Assembly: GCA_964200075.2 (NCBI GenBank)
Contig: CAXNAA020000029.1
Location: 1 to 33,841, forward strand
Direction of reading: 5' to 3'
Origin: Sphacelaria rigidula
Taxonomy: Eukaryota > Phaeophyceae > Sphacelariales
Length of the DNA: 33,841 nt
Shown here: positions 33,752 to 33,841 of the stretch, piece by piece
Position numbering within the stretch: the stretch's first letter is position 1
Layout of the letters: every line of letters begins with the position of its first letter
Made by a program: the position numbers and the translations under genes
Notes under the pieces: model-generated
Told to the model about the DNA's origin: nothing
What the model saw: the letters and a program-made list of their open reading frames with translations, nothing else
Database searches by the model: none

Positions 33752-33841
33752 TTTCAAAACGGGATTTTCGGACACCTCGAAGGGGAACATACGCATCCGA
33801 TTGACAGGGGCACATGCAAAGGCTTACCACACAGCCTAACA

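Larger units (their letters stand above)
30297..33841. other. Presumed 5' intron of NDH-2, no host exon found
   Basis: The exon beginning at 30296 opens with a good acceptor and mid-protein sequence, so an intron must lie upstream of it. I found no N-terminal NDH-2 motifs (first FAD GxGxxG, or the ATG-x-PGI segment) on the minus strand out to the window end. The stretch holds decayed copia sequence (30490-33443) and a hairpin cluster (33593-33751). Confidence 0.55.

Noticed and set aside
1-33841. CRISPR arrays, bacterial operons, rRNA genes
   Set aside because: No regularly spaced identical repeats, no rRNA core motifs and no prokaryotic gene arrangement are seen. The DNA is clearly eukaryotic.

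Overview
This is nuclear DNA from a eukaryote with few genes per kilobase and many long introns. Both recognisable genes are split into short exons (76-285 bases) by introns of about 0.3 to 6.7 kb with GT-AG borders and one GC-AG border. There are no bacterial operons or ribosome binding sites. The protein sequences and the intron-heavy layout fit a stramenopile best, most likely a brown alga (kelp or Ectocarpus relative). That assignment is inference from family resemblance and architecture, not proven by the sequence.

Layout. 1-3323: upstream region with a 48-bp-arm hairpin at the very edge, AT-rich repeats and no recognisable gene. 3324-19254 (+): a nine-exon gene for a predicted 473-residue protein that joins an N-terminal cyclic-nucleotide-binding-like (CAP_ED) domain to a C-terminal mitochondrial-carrier-like membrane region. 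All exon phases close without forcing. Its 6.7 kb first intron holds a 1.45 kb fold-back element with arms of about 0.63-0.67 kb, a tRNA-like remnant and a patch of broken protein-like reading frames. 19255-25632: gene-poor convergent intergenic region with a 166-bp hairpin, simple repeats and a degenerate duplication. 25633-30296 (-): the last five exons (298 residues) of a type II NAD(P)H dehydrogenase (NDH-2), whose 5' exons lie beyond the window or were not found. 30297-33841: on this reading, part of a large 5' intron of NDH-2. It carries a badly decayed Ty1/copia reverse transcriptase on the opposite strand, flanked by diverged direct repeats, and a cluster of short hairpins at the right edge.

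The two genes face each other tail to tail. NDH-2 proteins pass electrons from NAD(P)H to quinone at organelle membranes without pumping protons. The other protein's carrier-like half suggests an organelle membrane too, but nothing in the sequence shows that the two work together. The most unusual items are the CAP_ED/carrier-like fusion, in which the usual cyclic-nucleotide phosphate-binding residues are replaced, and the long fold-back element in its first intron. Most other open frames in the window look like chance frames.
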